Part shown: positions 57,040-64,000 of the stretch, in pieces | Position numbering within the stretch: position 1 is the stretch's first letter | Layout of the letters: each line of letters begins with the position of its first letter | The notes under the pieces: generated by a model | Seen by the model: the letters and a program-made list of their open reading frames with translations, nothing else | The model's database searches: none | Told to the model about the DNA's origin: nothing | Position numbers and translations under genes: made by a program | IMG/VR virus record: IMGVR_UViG_3300022188_000226 | Span: 1-64,000 of that record | Source of the DNA: a virus | DNA length: 64,000 nucleotides | Reading direction: 5' to 3' (one strand)

Positions 57040-58066
57040 ATATAAAGACAAAAAATTAGAGAATCTCAAGGAGAGACTTGATTATCTAAAGCACTCGGTA
57101 GACCCACAATATCTATTAAAAGAGTTAGGGTTTGAGTATACTAGAGAAACTTCTAAAGAGCTACGTAGTAGATGTATTATTCATGGTGGTGATAATAAAA
57201 CTGCGTTTAGATTTAATAAAGATACTCGTACATGGGTGTGCTTTACTCATAAGTGTCATGAAGAGCACGGTAACGATTTGATTGGGCTTATAAGGGCTGT
57301 GACAGGTCGTGATTTTCTACAATCTGTTGAGTTCTTAAAGCAGTTTACTCCAGATCTTGATGATATAGACTACGTAAAAGCTAAAAGAAAGAGAGAGATA
57401 GATGATTTTATTAAGTCTCATGACCAAGTAAATGTAAAACCCAAGGCTGTTAATGAAAGTTCTCTTGAGAGTTTTAGAAGCATGGGAGCTAATTATTTTA
57501 TTGGTCAAGGGTTTAAAAAAGAAACTATGGATTATTTTGAAGTGGGGCATGGTTGGACTGATACACACGGTGTTACTAGAGCAGTAATCCCTATTAGGGA
57601 TGAACGTGGTGAGTTAGTTGCTTACAGTCTCAGGGATATAAGAGAGGGTGTTGATGATGATTTTAAATATATTTTAACTCCAGGATTTAATAAACAAGGT
57701 AATCTTTATAACCTAAATAACGCTCAAGAATACGGCGATAAATTACCTATTATTGTAGTAGAAGGGTTTAAAAGTGTATGGAGATTACATGAATACGGTA
57801 TAAAGAATGTAGTAGCTACAATGGGGGCAGGAATAACTGAAGGACAGCAATTCTTGTTGTGTATGTACGCTATGAAGGGGGCAGTAACACTCTTTGATAA
57901 TGATAGGGCTGGAGTTGAGGGCACTATATCAGCATGTAAAGATCTTTCAGGAAAGCTCGACACACGACCTGTGTTTATTCAAGAAGTAGATGAGAATGGT
58001 AAGGGTTTAGACCCAGCAGATTTAACTAAAGAACAAGTATATGAATACTTGGAAACATATTTTTAA
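57002..58066 (+). CDS. DNA primase with zinc finger and TOPRIM domain
   Basis: I prefer GTG 57002 (AGGAGAG five bases upstream; 354 aa). ATG 56978 is possible but has no ribosome site. Residues ~58-85 form a CHC2-like zinc finger (Cys58, His61, Cys80, Cys85). The TOPRIM core follows: Glu254 in 'IIVVEGFKSV', then 'LFDNDRAG' with Asp299 and Asp301. It makes RNA primers for lagging-strand synthesis alongside the helicase. It overlaps the helicase end. Confidence 0.8.
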   Translation: MITKGMKTKSYLRYKDKKLENLKERLDYLKHSVDPQYLLKELGFEYTRETSKELRSRCIIHGGDNKTAFRFNKDTRTWVCFTHKCHEEHGNDLIGLIRAVTGRDFLQSVEFLKQFTPDLDDIDYVKAKRKREIDDFIKSHDQVNVKPKAVNESSLESFRSMGANYFIGQGFKKETMDYFEVGHGWTDTHGVTRAVIPIRDERGELVAYSLRDIREGVDDDFKYILTPGFNKQGNLYNLNNAQEYGDKLPIIVVEGFKSVWRLHEYGIKNVVATMGAGITEGQQFLLCMYAMKGAVTLFDNDRAGVEGTISACKDLSGKLDTRPVFIQEVDENGKGLDPADLTKEQVYEYLETYF

Positions 58067-58078
58067 GGAGGAAGTTTT

Positions 58079-58396
58079 ATGGAAGGTGAAAATTTTGTAA
58101 GTTTAAAAGGTAGCATTCAGTGGCCGGAGCTAAGAACTGTTGGCGAGAACAATACGTCTTTATTTAAGGGTAAACTGGCAATTCCTTTTGGTCAAGATAA
58201 GTCTCAGTATCTTAAAATAGCAGCATGGAACAGTATTGCAGAGGGTTTAGGTGCTCTACCAAAAGATGCTTTTATTCATATTCACGGTCATATAGAAGAA
58301 CGTTCGTATGACGGGAATTGTAAACACTGCAAGGGAGTTGAAAAAAAGTACTGGACTGAAGTTATTGTAGATAATTTTTCTCCACTGGAGGCGTAA
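58079..58396 (+). CDS. ssb: Single-stranded DNA-binding protein (OB-fold)
   Basis: A 105-aa protein with AAGGAGGAAG before ATG. It follows the SSB pattern of five strands: 'VSLKGSIQWPELRTVG', 'LFKGKLAIPFG', 'YLKIAAWNSIAEGL', 'FIHIHGHIEERSYDG', 'WTEVIVDNFSPLE'. Inside it is a CKHC pair absent from typical SSBs that could bind zinc. The usual acidic C-terminal tip is weak. It protects ssDNA during replication and recombination; its position next to primase and helicase supports this. Confidence 0.7.
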   Translation: MEGENFVSLKGSIQWPELRTVGENNTSLFKGKLAIPFGQDKSQYLKIAAWNSIAEGLGALPKDAFIHIHGHIEERSYDGNCKHCKGVEKKYWTEVIVDNFSPLEA

Positions 58397-58791
58397 TGAC
58401 AGAAAAAGCTAAATTAGAAGAAAAATTTATTAGGGGTACACCACCACCAGTTTTAATGCCAGCAAAGAATTACATCTTTAAGATTACAAACGAGCATTTC
58501 GTGATTGAGTTACCACGTTCTGGTACTTATCACGATATAGCCCCAGAGTTTTTCAATGAAGATGCAGGCTCGTTTAATATATTCGATGAAGAAAGTAAGA
58601 TTTTGTACATGCCGGCAATTACTAAAGTACTGTTTGCGGCAGCTAAGTACCCTGATTTGGAGTTTAATCAGTTTTTTACACCTTATTCGATTAAGATCGA
58701 TAATGATAAGGTACTCATTTCTGGAATGATTATTGATATGGTACTTCCAATAAAAGATGAAGAAAAGACTGAAAAGGAGGTTACTGAATAA
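58396..58791 (+). CDS. Unknown small protein
   Basis: A 131-aa protein overlapping the SSB stop (TAATG). Acidic, beta-rich middle, Lys/Glu-rich C-terminal end ('EEKTEKEVTE'). No motif recognised. The next gene starts directly after its stop with AAGGAGG upstream. It probably belongs to the replication operon. Confidence 0.5.
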   Translation: MTEKAKLEEKFIRGTPPPVLMPAKNYIFKITNEHFVIELPRSGTYHDIAPEFFNEDAGSFNIFDEESKILYMPAITKVLFAAAKYPDLEFNQFFTPYSIKIDNDKVLISGMIIDMVLPIKDEEKTEKEVTE

Positions 58792-59154
58792 ATGGAATGT
58801 CTTAATTGTCAAGGAACTGATGTTATGACTTTTTTTAATGAGATTATTACTTGTTCTCATTGTAAAGAAGACAACGATGTTTCGTATAATGTATGTCAAA
58901 CTTGTGGTTTGATTTGGAAAGCTGTGAATGATAAACCTATATCAGAGTCTGTTTTCACAGATACTGATCTTGGCGAGGTGTTAGGGGATTCTCTAGATAA
59001 ATTTATGGAGAATATTAGTCATGAAACAGCTTCTACTGGTACTATGAATGAGATAGTTCATAAGTGTTTGCGGTGTGAAACTATAGCGTATGAGGTGGCC
59101 CCACGTCTTTACCGTTGCCCAGAATGCAGGTTCGAGTGGGAGGTTATTACATAG
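58792..59154 (+). CDS. Multi-zinc-ribbon protein
   Basis: A 120-aa protein starting at ATG 58792, right after the previous stop, with AAAAGGAGG. It has five CxxC pairs (CLNC, CSHC, CQTC, CLRC, CPEC), which can form two or three zinc ribbons. Such proteins are frequent in phage early regions as transcription or replication cofactors, but no family is recognised. The tnpB derivative follows. Confidence 0.55.
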   Translation: MECLNCQGTDVMTFFNEIITCSHCKEDNDVSYNVCQTCGLIWKAVNDKPISESVFTDTDLGEVLGDSLDKFMENISHETASTGTMNEIVHKCLRCETIAYEVAPRLYRCPECRFEWEVIT

Positions 59155-59237
59155 TAATCTTTCATTACTAATTATTAACATATCTTAATGAACAGATTTA
59201 GAGCCGCAATCCTCAGAGGGTTTCCGGGGTTAGGCTC

Positions 59238-59265
59238 TTGACAAGTTAGATTTAATACTTATTAT
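59238..59265 (+). promoter_or_regulatory. Sigma70-like promoter in the tnpB derivative
   Basis: TTGACA at 59238-59243, a 16-base spacer and TATTAT at 59260-59265. It follows the 59200-59238 hairpin and could start transcription near 59272, producing the remnant RNA and reading into the Hef-like gene. Confidence 0.6.
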
Positions 59266-59296
59266 TAAAATAGATATTAAATTTACAGGATAATTT

Positions 59297-59524
59297 ATGA
59301 TAACAAGAGAATTAAAATTACGATTAACGACCAAACAGAAAAATTTACTAAATCAATAGTTATTTAATTTGACTGGAACGTATAACTGGGAATGCAGTGC
59401 TTGTGGGGCACAGCTCGATCGCGATCTTAATGGAGCTAGAAATATCTTCGTAAGATCTTTGGGAGATTCACTTGCACTGAAGAGAATGTTAACTTCCTCA
59501 GTGTGCATTGTTAATAATTGTTAA
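59297..59524 (+). pseudogene. tnpB: tnpB remnant, N-terminus fused to C-terminus
   Basis: From ATG 59297 the frame gives 'MITRELKLRLTTKQKNLLNQ', then an amber stop where the intact gene has Trp, then 'LFNLTGTYNWECSACGAQLD' and a tail ending '...SSVCIVNNC'. The frame is kept across the deletion. It lacks RuvC-I and RuvC-II, so it cannot be a nuclease. The last part overlaps the conserved right-end block and may be kept as RNA. Confidence 0.65.
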
Positions 59525-59532
59525 CGAAAAAG
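59412..59532 (+). ncRNA. Candidate solo omega-RNA block, copy 1
   Basis: A 121-base block that aligns without gaps to 60699-60819 with nine differences by my count. It contains a stem: TGCAC-TGA on the 5' side and TCAG-TG-TGCA on the 3' side, around an ATGTTAA loop. The outermost pair is T-A here and C-G in the other copy, a compensatory change. TnpB scaffolds end at the element's right end, and the next ~20 bases (after position 59532) would be the guide. Expression is untested. Confidence 0.45.
59412..59532 (+). repeat. 121-bp direct repeat flanking the Hef-like gene, left copy
   Basis: Pairs with 60699-60819: 112 of 121 positions match by hand alignment, no gaps, eight of nine differences being transitions. 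It runs from AGCTCGATCG to GTTAACGAAAAAG. The first ~20 bases also match the intact tnpB. Confidence 0.8.
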
Positions 59533-59545
59533 AATTGGAAAAATT

Positions 59546-60481
59546 ATGACAGAAAATGATATTAAGAATTTAAAAGAAATAAGAGAATTTTTAGAAAAAA
59601 ACAATATTAAGTATAGTATTGAATTGGACAATTTTTGTTTGTTTTATGATGAGTGGCCAGAAAAAAGAAGATATGAAATAGAGTATGTGCGGGCATTAGA
59701 TTTTCCTATAGAGTATCCAAAATATGATATAGGGGGAGTGAATAAGAATTACTTTTTTAATAAATCTATAGAAGCAGAGGAAAATAACTCGTTTAAGATG
59801 TGGATCAAAGATTTTGAGTGGGATGATGATAGGAAGAGACCTATATTGAAGTCACAAATACTTCATGCTTATGGGATTACACCTTATAAATTCTATGCTC
59901 GTGAGTGTATTGTCAAAGAGGTAGGCACCAAAGAAGGAAGGGAATTCGAGGTTGAGAATTGTTTTTATGGAAAAAGAGGGGCAAGTCTAAGTCTTGGTTT
60001 GTATTTGAAGAAGGATAAAAATGGTTTTAAAAAAGACACACTTCTTATGTTGTATACATTCGGCATGAATTTTTTTGGAAAAAGTAAAAACATGTTAGAA
60101 GTATTGCGAGTAGGTACTTTGAAAAAATCCTATGTTACTGGCGGTGCTTCTAAGTTGCTTAAACATTTTATTAAGAACTATGAAACAATTAAGATTGGTA
60201 AGCGTGATGTTGAAGTTTCTGTTTTAAAATTTTATAGCGATTATGACCATAATTTGGGGTCTAGTATGCAGGGGATAGGGTTTAAATTTCATAATTATTC
60301 CAAGGGGGGTTTTATGAATTATTGGGCCGAGAGTGGGGAAGTGCGGCATAGACAGCCAATGAAGCATAAGTGGGTGATGGCACAAATAGCTGATGGAAAA
60401 TGTAGAAGTATTCCTAATGCAGGAGTTAAGACCTTCTTACTGGATGTTTCAACTTATAAAAAAGAAGTCGGTATAACTTAA
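59546..60481 (+). CDS. Hef-like (homing-endonuclease-associated, GNAT-like) protein
   Basis: A 311-aa protein from ATG 59546, fourteen bases after the tnpB remnant block. The C-terminal half fits the family often annotated in phages as Hef-like homing endonuclease: 'ASLSLGLYLKKD', 'LLMLYTFGMNFFGK', 'EVLRVGT', 'VTGGASKLLKHFIKNY', 'FYSDYDHNLGSSMQGIGF', then 'RHRQPMKHKW'. The N-terminal ~110 residues are unassigned and no classical nuclease residues are certain. It is flanked by direct repeats (59412-59532 and 60699-60819), suggesting it travelled with the tnpB derivatives. Biochemical activity unknown. Confidence 0.6.
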   Translation: MTENDIKNLKEIREFLEKNNIKYSIELDNFCLFYDEWPEKRRYEIEYVRALDFPIEYPKYDIGGVNKNYFFNKSIEAEENNSFKMWIKDFEWDDDRKRPILKSQILHAYGITPYKFYARECIVKEVGTKEGREFEVENCFYGKRGASLSLGLYLKKDKNGFKKDTLLMLYTFGMNFFGKSKNMLEVLRVGTLKKSYVTGGASKLLKHFIKNYETIKIGKRDVEVSVLKFYSDYDHNLGSSMQGIGFKFHNYSKGGFMNYWAESGEVRHRQPMKHKWVMAQIADGKCRSIPNAGVKTFLLDVSTYKKEVGIT

Positions 60482-60631
60482 AATAATGTCTAAAAAATTA
60501 ACATATTATTTATAGAAAGATCAGAAAGTCAATAATCACTATCCTAAAGGAGTAGTAGTTTTACGCCAGTTATATAAAAAGGTTTTTTGTAATTAATAGG
60601 TAAGAAAACCTCAAATATTTTAAATTAACAC

Positions 60632-60660
60632 TTGACAAAAGCTTTTGCATGTATTATATT
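60632..60660 (+). promoter_or_regulatory. Sigma70-like promoter with palindrome in the spacer
   Basis: TTGACA at 60632-60637, a 17-base spacer and TATATT at 60655-60660, near consensus. A perfect 12-base palindrome CAAAAGCTTTTG (60636-60647) overlaps the -35 end and spacer and could be an operator. Transcription would start near 60667, just before the hairpin and right-end block, and continue into dnaJ. Confidence 0.7.
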
Positions 60661-60666
60661 ATAATT

Positions 60667-60819
60667 AATAAACTTTAACAAAGTCTAAAGTTATTTAAAG
60701 CTCGATCGTGATCTTAATGGAGCTAGAAATATCTTCGTAAGATCTTTGGGATATTCACCCGCACTGAAGAAAATGTTAACTTCTTCAGCGTGCGTTGTTA
60801 ATGATTGTTAACGAAAAAG
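60667..60819 (+). ncRNA. Candidate solo omega-RNA, copy 2
   Basis: From the predicted start near 60667 the RNA would have a 5' hairpin (60671-60692) and then the 121-base block 60699-60819, about 93% identical to 59412-59532. The core stem is CGCAC-TGAA / TTCAG-CG-TGCG. It has no coding frame left from a start codon, so conservation here argues for an RNA role. If it works like a TnpB guide, the guide begins about position 60820, over the dnaJ leader. Confidence 0.45.
60699..60819 (+). repeat. 121-bp direct repeat flanking the Hef-like gene, right copy
   Basis: Right copy of the repeat above. Together they enclose the Hef-like gene and its promoterless flanks (about 1.2 kb between copies), so recombination between them would delete that gene. 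Confidence 0.8.
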
Positions 60820-60834
60820 GATCGGTGATTTAAA

Positions 60835-61614
60835 GTGGGGCATTATAAAACGTTGGGTGTTAGTTCTCAAGCTACGCAAGAAGAAATAAAAAAAGCTTAT
60901 CGTAATCTTTCTAAAGAACACCACCCAGATGTTGGTGGTAATGAAGAAATATTTAAGAGTGTGTCTGAGGCTTATTCGACTCTATCAGATGTTGAAAAAC
61001 GTAGACAGTATGATAATCCTAATCCTTTTGATGGTATGTCTGGCGGTATGGGAGGGTTTCCGTTTGGTTTTCAAAGGCCTCGCCAACAGAAGCCTGACCT
61101 AAATGCACCAAAGGACGGACATTTTATAGGCGTAGAAGTGGAGTTACCTCTTAAGCACTATGTTTTTGGTGGTAAATTTAAAATTAATTTAAATTATCAT
61201 GAAGACTGTGCTGATTGTGGGGGTAAGGGTTTCAGTACTGGTACTGAATGTGATGTTTGTAATGGGGAAGGGTATGTACAACAAGTAGAAAGGAGGCCTG
61301 GTTTTATGTCCTCTGCAACACGTCCTTGTCATAAATGTGGGGGGCTGGGTCAAGTTTCTACTAATAAATGTGAGACATGCTCAGGAACTGGAAATCATTC
61401 AGTTATAGATAAAGAATTTATTTTTGATATCCCTAAAGGGTCAGGAATAGGTGCTAAAATAATACTTAGTGGTGTAGGTAGGGTTGGTATAAATGGTGGA
61501 CGGAACGGAGATATTGGTATAATGATAACTAATATAAAACAACCAGTGTTAAATAAACTATCCCCTGATAAAGTAGACATACTAAAAGACTTATTAGAAG
61601 AACTAGACGCTTAA
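60835..61614 (+). CDS. dnaJ: DnaJ-type co-chaperone
   Basis: A 259-aa protein from GTG 60835; the ribosome site is weak (GGTGA five bases upstream, AAAGGA further off). Residues 1-62 form a J domain with the HPD motif at His30-Pro31-Asp32. A short Gly/Phe region follows (~65-82), then four CxxCxGxG zinc motifs at ~125-186 ('CADCGGKG', 'CDVCNGEG', 'CHKCGGLG', 'CETCSGTG'). The C-terminal substrate domain is shortened compared with bacterial DnaJ (~375 aa). It would recruit host DnaK to phage replication or folding targets. The reduced tnpB derivative lies directly upstream. Confidence 0.85.
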   Translation: MGHYKTLGVSSQATQEEIKKAYRNLSKEHHPDVGGNEEIFKSVSEAYSTLSDVEKRRQYDNPNPFDGMSGGMGGFPFGFQRPRQQKPDLNAPKDGHFIGVEVELPLKHYVFGGKFKINLNYHEDCADCGGKGFSTGTECDVCNGEGYVQQVERRPGFMSSATRPCHKCGGLGQVSTNKCETCSGTGNHSVIDKEFIFDIPKGSGIGAKIILSGVGRVGINGGRNGDIGIMITNIKQPVLNKLSPDKVDILKDLLEELDA

Positions 61615-61659
61615 TTAGTCATACGTCTTCTGATAAATAATTTCAGGGGGTACTTGACA

Positions 61660-62184
61660 ATGATACAAAGAGTGCTTAGTTTAGATATAGCAACAACTAC
61701 TGGTTGGGCGTTTAATTTTGTTCAGACGATAGATAAGTTTGAGTATGGGTTGATAAAAACTAATTCTAAACATAGTGAAGGAAGAAGGTTGGCTTATTTT
61801 AGGAAAGAGTTAATAAAGCTTATCTCGAAATTTAACCCAACACATGTTGTTATAGAGGATATTTATTCCGGTATAAATGTAAAAACCATGAAGTTACTGG
61901 CTAAATACGCAGGGGTTGCTCAAGAATGTTGTGCGTCGTTTGCAAACATAGACCCATATATAATTCATACTAGTACAGTAAAGGCTTATTTTAAAGCTAA
62001 AAATAAAAGACAGTTATTTGATTTTGCAATTACTCTTTTAGATTGGGATACAAATGTAATAAGTTTTAAAAAACATAATGATATTGTGGATTCAATTTGT
62101 CAATTAATTTGTTATTGTGATAAAGTATTGGGTGTAAAAAAATGTAGAGAAGAAAAAGATTATGGGTATTTATATAAGTTATAG
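61660..62184 (+). CDS. ruvC: RuvC-like Holliday junction resolvase
   Basis: I chose ATG 61660, with AGGGGG nine bases upstream; a TTG at 61654 is in frame but too close to it. The 174-aa product has the RuvC fold residues: Asp9 ('LSLDIATTTGW'), Glu66 ('VVIEDIYSG'), and His139, Asp141 and Asp144 ('KHNDIVDSIC'). It resolves four-way junctions made during phage recombination and replication. The length is that of bacterial RuvC. Confidence 0.75.
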   Translation: MIQRVLSLDIATTTGWAFNFVQTIDKFEYGLIKTNSKHSEGRRLAYFRKELIKLISKFNPTHVVIEDIYSGINVKTMKLLAKYAGVAQECCASFANIDPYIIHTSTVKAYFKAKNKRQLFDFAITLLDWDTNVISFKKHNDIVDSICQLICYCDKVLGVKKCREEKDYGYLYKL

Positions 62185-62218
62185 AGAAATTAAAGTTAAC
62201 ATTTATGTGGGGTATTAA

Positions 62219-63385
62219 ATGGCAAAAAATATTAAGCTTAGTGCTACAAGAATTAGTACATTTCTGTCATGTAAGCAGAAATACTGGTTCAATTATTATG
62301 AGAAGTTACCTAAACTTTCTAATCCAGCGTTTAAATTAGGTTTAGCCGTTCATGAATCACTCGAATTAGCAGGAAATATTTGGATGGAGAAAGAAAAGTT
62401 TAGTAAAGCAGATATCAAAAAAGTTATGGCGGAGTACGATAGGATATCTATTAGAGAAGGTATAGAAGAGTATTCTTCTCATCTAGAAGGTAAAGAGTTA
62501 GTTAAGAAAAGATTAAATAATTTTATTTCTGGCGAAAAACTTATAGGTTTAGAGACTAAATTTGGATTTTGGGGTAAGGACGCTGGACCACAAGTCACAA
62601 GTAAGTATGGTGTGCCACTAATAGGGGCAATTGATAAAGTCGAGAAGTATGATGAAGATACTGTACTTATAGTAGACTATAAAACTTCTAAGACCGCACC
62701 GACACCTATTCAGATGAAAAGTGATATGCAGCTTTCAATTTATGATTTGGTAGCACGTCAAGTATGGCCTGGATATAAAAGGGTTGTGTTGGCTTTAGAT
62801 TTATTGAAATCAGATGTTTTATATACATATAGAACTGACAAACAACGTGAAGAGTTTGAAGTTTATATTAAGGTTATCTATGATGAAATGTTAGCTTTTA
62901 CAGAAGAGGAAGCAGCTGCTTCGTTGAATATGTTTTGTCCGTGGTGTTCTTATAAAGATTATTGTTCTACTTATCAGAAAGCTTGTAAAAAATCTGACTA
63001 TAAATTCTTACCAACTGTTGGTTATACGGATAATCAGTTGATTGAGGAGTGGGATAGTGTTAAATCTACCAAGAAAATTTTGGAGAACAGGGAGCGTGAG
63101 CTTGGAATGATCATGATGGAAAAAATTAGACGCACGTCAAATAATTTAAGGGGAGACAAGAAAGAAATTTATGTACGACAGAACGCAAGAATAAATTATG
63201 ATCTCAGTACAGTGGCAGAGAAAGTTCCAACAGAGGATTTTCCAAGTCTTGTTAATATAAACAAAAGAGCTGTGGATGTATATTTGAATCTTAATCCAGC
63301 AGTAAAGGATGACATTATTGAAACAACTATTACAAATTATACATCTCCGTTTTTGGCTGGAAGGGATATAAAGAAAAGCAAATAA
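62219..63385 (+). CDS. Cas4/RecB-like PD-(D/E)XK nuclease with Fe-S cysteines
   Basis: A 388-aa protein from ATG 62219. It has Cys18 ('FLSCKQKYWF'), His45 ('LGLAVHESLEL'), Asp139 ('GAIDKVE'), Asp153-x-Lys155 ('IVDYKTSK'), a Gln171-x3-Tyr175 motif, and Cys240-x2-Cys243-x5-Cys249 ('FCPWCSYKDYC'). The four cysteines fit the Fe-S cluster of Cas4/AddB-type exonucleases. It probably processes DNA ends for RecA. The C-terminal ~130 residues are an unassigned extension. Confidence 0.8.
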   Translation: MAKNIKLSATRISTFLSCKQKYWFNYYEKLPKLSNPAFKLGLAVHESLELAGNIWMEKEKFSKADIKKVMAEYDRISIREGIEEYSSHLEGKELVKKRLNNFISGEKLIGLETKFGFWGKDAGPQVTSKYGVPLIGAIDKVEKYDEDTVLIVDYKTSKTAPTPIQMKSDMQLSIYDLVARQVWPGYKRVVLALDLLKSDVLYTYRTDKQREEFEVYIKVIYDEMLAFTEEEAAASLNMFCPWCSYKDYCSTYQKACKKSDYKFLPTVGYTDNQLIEEWDSVKSTKKILENRERELGMIMMEKIRRTSNNLRGDKKEIYVRQNARINYDLSTVAEKVPTEDFPSLVNINKRAVDVYLNLNPAVKDDIIETTITNYTSPFLAGRDIKKSK

Positions 63386-63428
63386 TAACTGCAATACAAT
63401 TTTTTTAAAAGAAGTAAAGGAGAAGGGA

Positions 63429-64000
63429 ATGACAAAAAAGAATAAGAAACCTGCCACAAAATTTTCACAACCAGTCCCCAAGAACAAGATTAAAGTATTA
63501 GCATACTGTGACTCCCCTACTTGTGCAACAGGTTTTGGAACAGTGTCACGTAATATTTTATTAGGTCTGTATTCTACTGGGCGTTATGATATTGACGTTC
63601 TTGGTATTAATTACTGGGGAGATCCACATAATCTTCCGTTCAGAATTTGGCCTACTGGTATTAACAGTGAACGAGATCCTTATGGTAGAAAGAAAGTATT
63701 TAAAATGATTCAGCAGATGGATTTTGATATTATATTTTTTTTGCAGGATACTTTTATTTTAGATTTTTTACCTGAGCTTCAGAAGTCTCTTGTAGATCGT
63801 GGGAAGCCTTTTAAATCTATAGTTTATTATCCAGTGGACGGTGTGCCTAAAGAACAGTGGCTTCATAATGTAAATGCTTGTGATTTTCCTGTGGCGTATT
63901 CTGAATTTGGTAAAGCTGAGAGCATGCGTGTACTGCCTATAATGAAAGAGCCTCTGGTTGTCCCTCATGGAGCTAATACTAAAGATTTTTTTGTTGCAGA
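63429..64000 (+). CDS. Glycosyltransferase (GT4/GT-B-like), 3' end outside window
   Basis: The first 190 codons are visible, from ATG 63429 with AAAGGAGAAGGGA upstream. After a short basic N-terminus the sequence reads 'KIKVLAYCDSPTCATGFG', then 'VSRNILLGLYSTGRYD', later 'DIIFFLQDTF', 'KSIVYYPVDGVP' and 'VVPHGANTKDFF'. This matches the N-terminal Rossmann half of GT-B glycosyltransferases, where 'PHG(A/V)' precedes the nucleotide-sugar domain. It might modify phage DNA, virion or host glycans; the acceptor cannot be told from this part. Confidence 0.7.
   Translation, partial: MTKKNKKPATKFSQPVPKNKIKVLAYCDSPTCATGFGTVSRNILLGLYSTGRYDIDVLGINYWGDPHNLPFRIWPTGINSERDPYGRKKVFKMIQQMDFDIIFFLQDTFILDFLPELQKSLVDRGKPFKSIVYYPVDGVPKEQWLHNVNACDFPVAYSEFGKAESMRVLPIMKEPLVVPHGANTKDFFVA

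Larger units (their letters stand above)
59200..59532 (+). mobile_element. tnpB-element derivative with an internal in-frame deletion
   Basis: The 391-base gap between genes holds this relic. It opens with a hairpin AGAGCC...GGCTCT at 59200-59238 and a promoter, then a tnpB N-terminal piece joined directly to a C-terminal piece, and ends with the shared right-end block. The bases on both sides of the junction match the intact gene at 50637-50646 and 51498-51544. The junction is a seven-base AACTGGG repeat, so an 858-base (286-codon) deletion between microhomologies explains it. Left boundary uncertain. Confidence 0.6.
60580..60819 (+). mobile_element. Minimal tnpB-element derivative
   Basis: This lies in the 353-base gene-free stretch 60482-60834; I see nothing coding in 60482-60579. 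It has a hairpin AGGTTTT...AAAACCT (60580-60611), a promoter, a second hairpin AACTTTA...TAAAGTT (60671-60692), then the shared 121-base right-end block. All other tnpB sequence is gone. It is best explained as a further-reduced copy keeping just promoter and guide-scaffold parts. The left boundary is a guess. Confidence 0.55.

Noticed and set aside
59155-59545. tRNA gene in the hairpin-containing gap
   Set aside because: The AGAGCC...GGCTCT stem does not extend to a cloverleaf with the T-loop GTTCRA pattern; tnpB-derived sequence and a promoter explain the stretch.
61654-61680. Promoter with TTGACA at 61654
   Set aside because: No -10 box at proper spacing, and the hexamer lies between the ribosome site and ATG 61660 of the resolvase gene.

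Overview
The window looks like part of the genome of a very large tailed bacteriophage. It is visibly AT-rich, every credible gene lies on the + strand, genes are packed end to end with TAATG/TGATG overlaps and AGGAG-type ribosome sites, and stop-codon use fits the standard code. The first ~50 kb encodes unusually large modular virion proteins. The last ~13 kb encodes a phage DNA replication and recombination set. The host cannot be fixed from the sequence.

Layout. 1-13.3 kb: medium-sized virion proteins with Ig-like, invasin-like and discoidin-like modules. Between them sit two small overlapping genes (1290-1673 and 1682-2314) that together resemble the two halves of a thiamine-diphosphate decarboxylase of the sulfopyruvate/phosphonopyruvate type. 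A ~0.5 kb IscB-like (RRXRR/HNH-type) element remnant interrupts a gene junction at about 6.39-6.90 kb. 13.4-14.4 kb: a free-standing homing endonuclease and an FmdB-type zinc ribbon. 14.4-50.4 kb: giant adhesin-like virion proteins (1853, 3008, 1003, 704, 1208, 1415, 778 and 1394 aa) carrying discoidin (F5/8C), LamG/concanavalin-like, DUF2341-like and beta-propeller-like modules and tail-fibre repeats. Such domains usually bind glycans or cell surfaces, so this is probably a large adsorption apparatus.

50.4-64 kb: a sigma70-like promoter, a TnpB gene that appears to lack the second RuvC catalytic residue, then sliding clamp, unknown gene, RecA, PD-(D/E)XK nuclease, two small genes, DnaB-type helicase, TOPRIM primase, SSB, two small genes, a Hef-like gene, DnaJ, RuvC-like resolvase, Cas4/RecB-like nuclease and the start of a glycosyltransferase. 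Two short derivatives of a tnpB element (about 59.2-59.53 and 60.58-60.82 kb) flank the Hef-like gene. Each has its own TTGACA-type promoter and a shared 121-bp right-end block with a conserved, partly covarying hairpin. They look like stand-alone guide-RNA (omega-RNA) loci.

Most interesting possibilities: (1) a TnpB with a disrupted RuvC catalytic triad, built into the replication operon and accompanied by solo guide-RNA-like loci, i.e. a candidate phage RNA-guided DNA-binding (TldR-like) system; (2) a split TPP-enzyme pair inside a tail gene cluster; (3) a 1394-aa protein made of several dozen short GW/H-x-P repeats. All functional calls are from reading sequence and recalled family motifs; no search was run.
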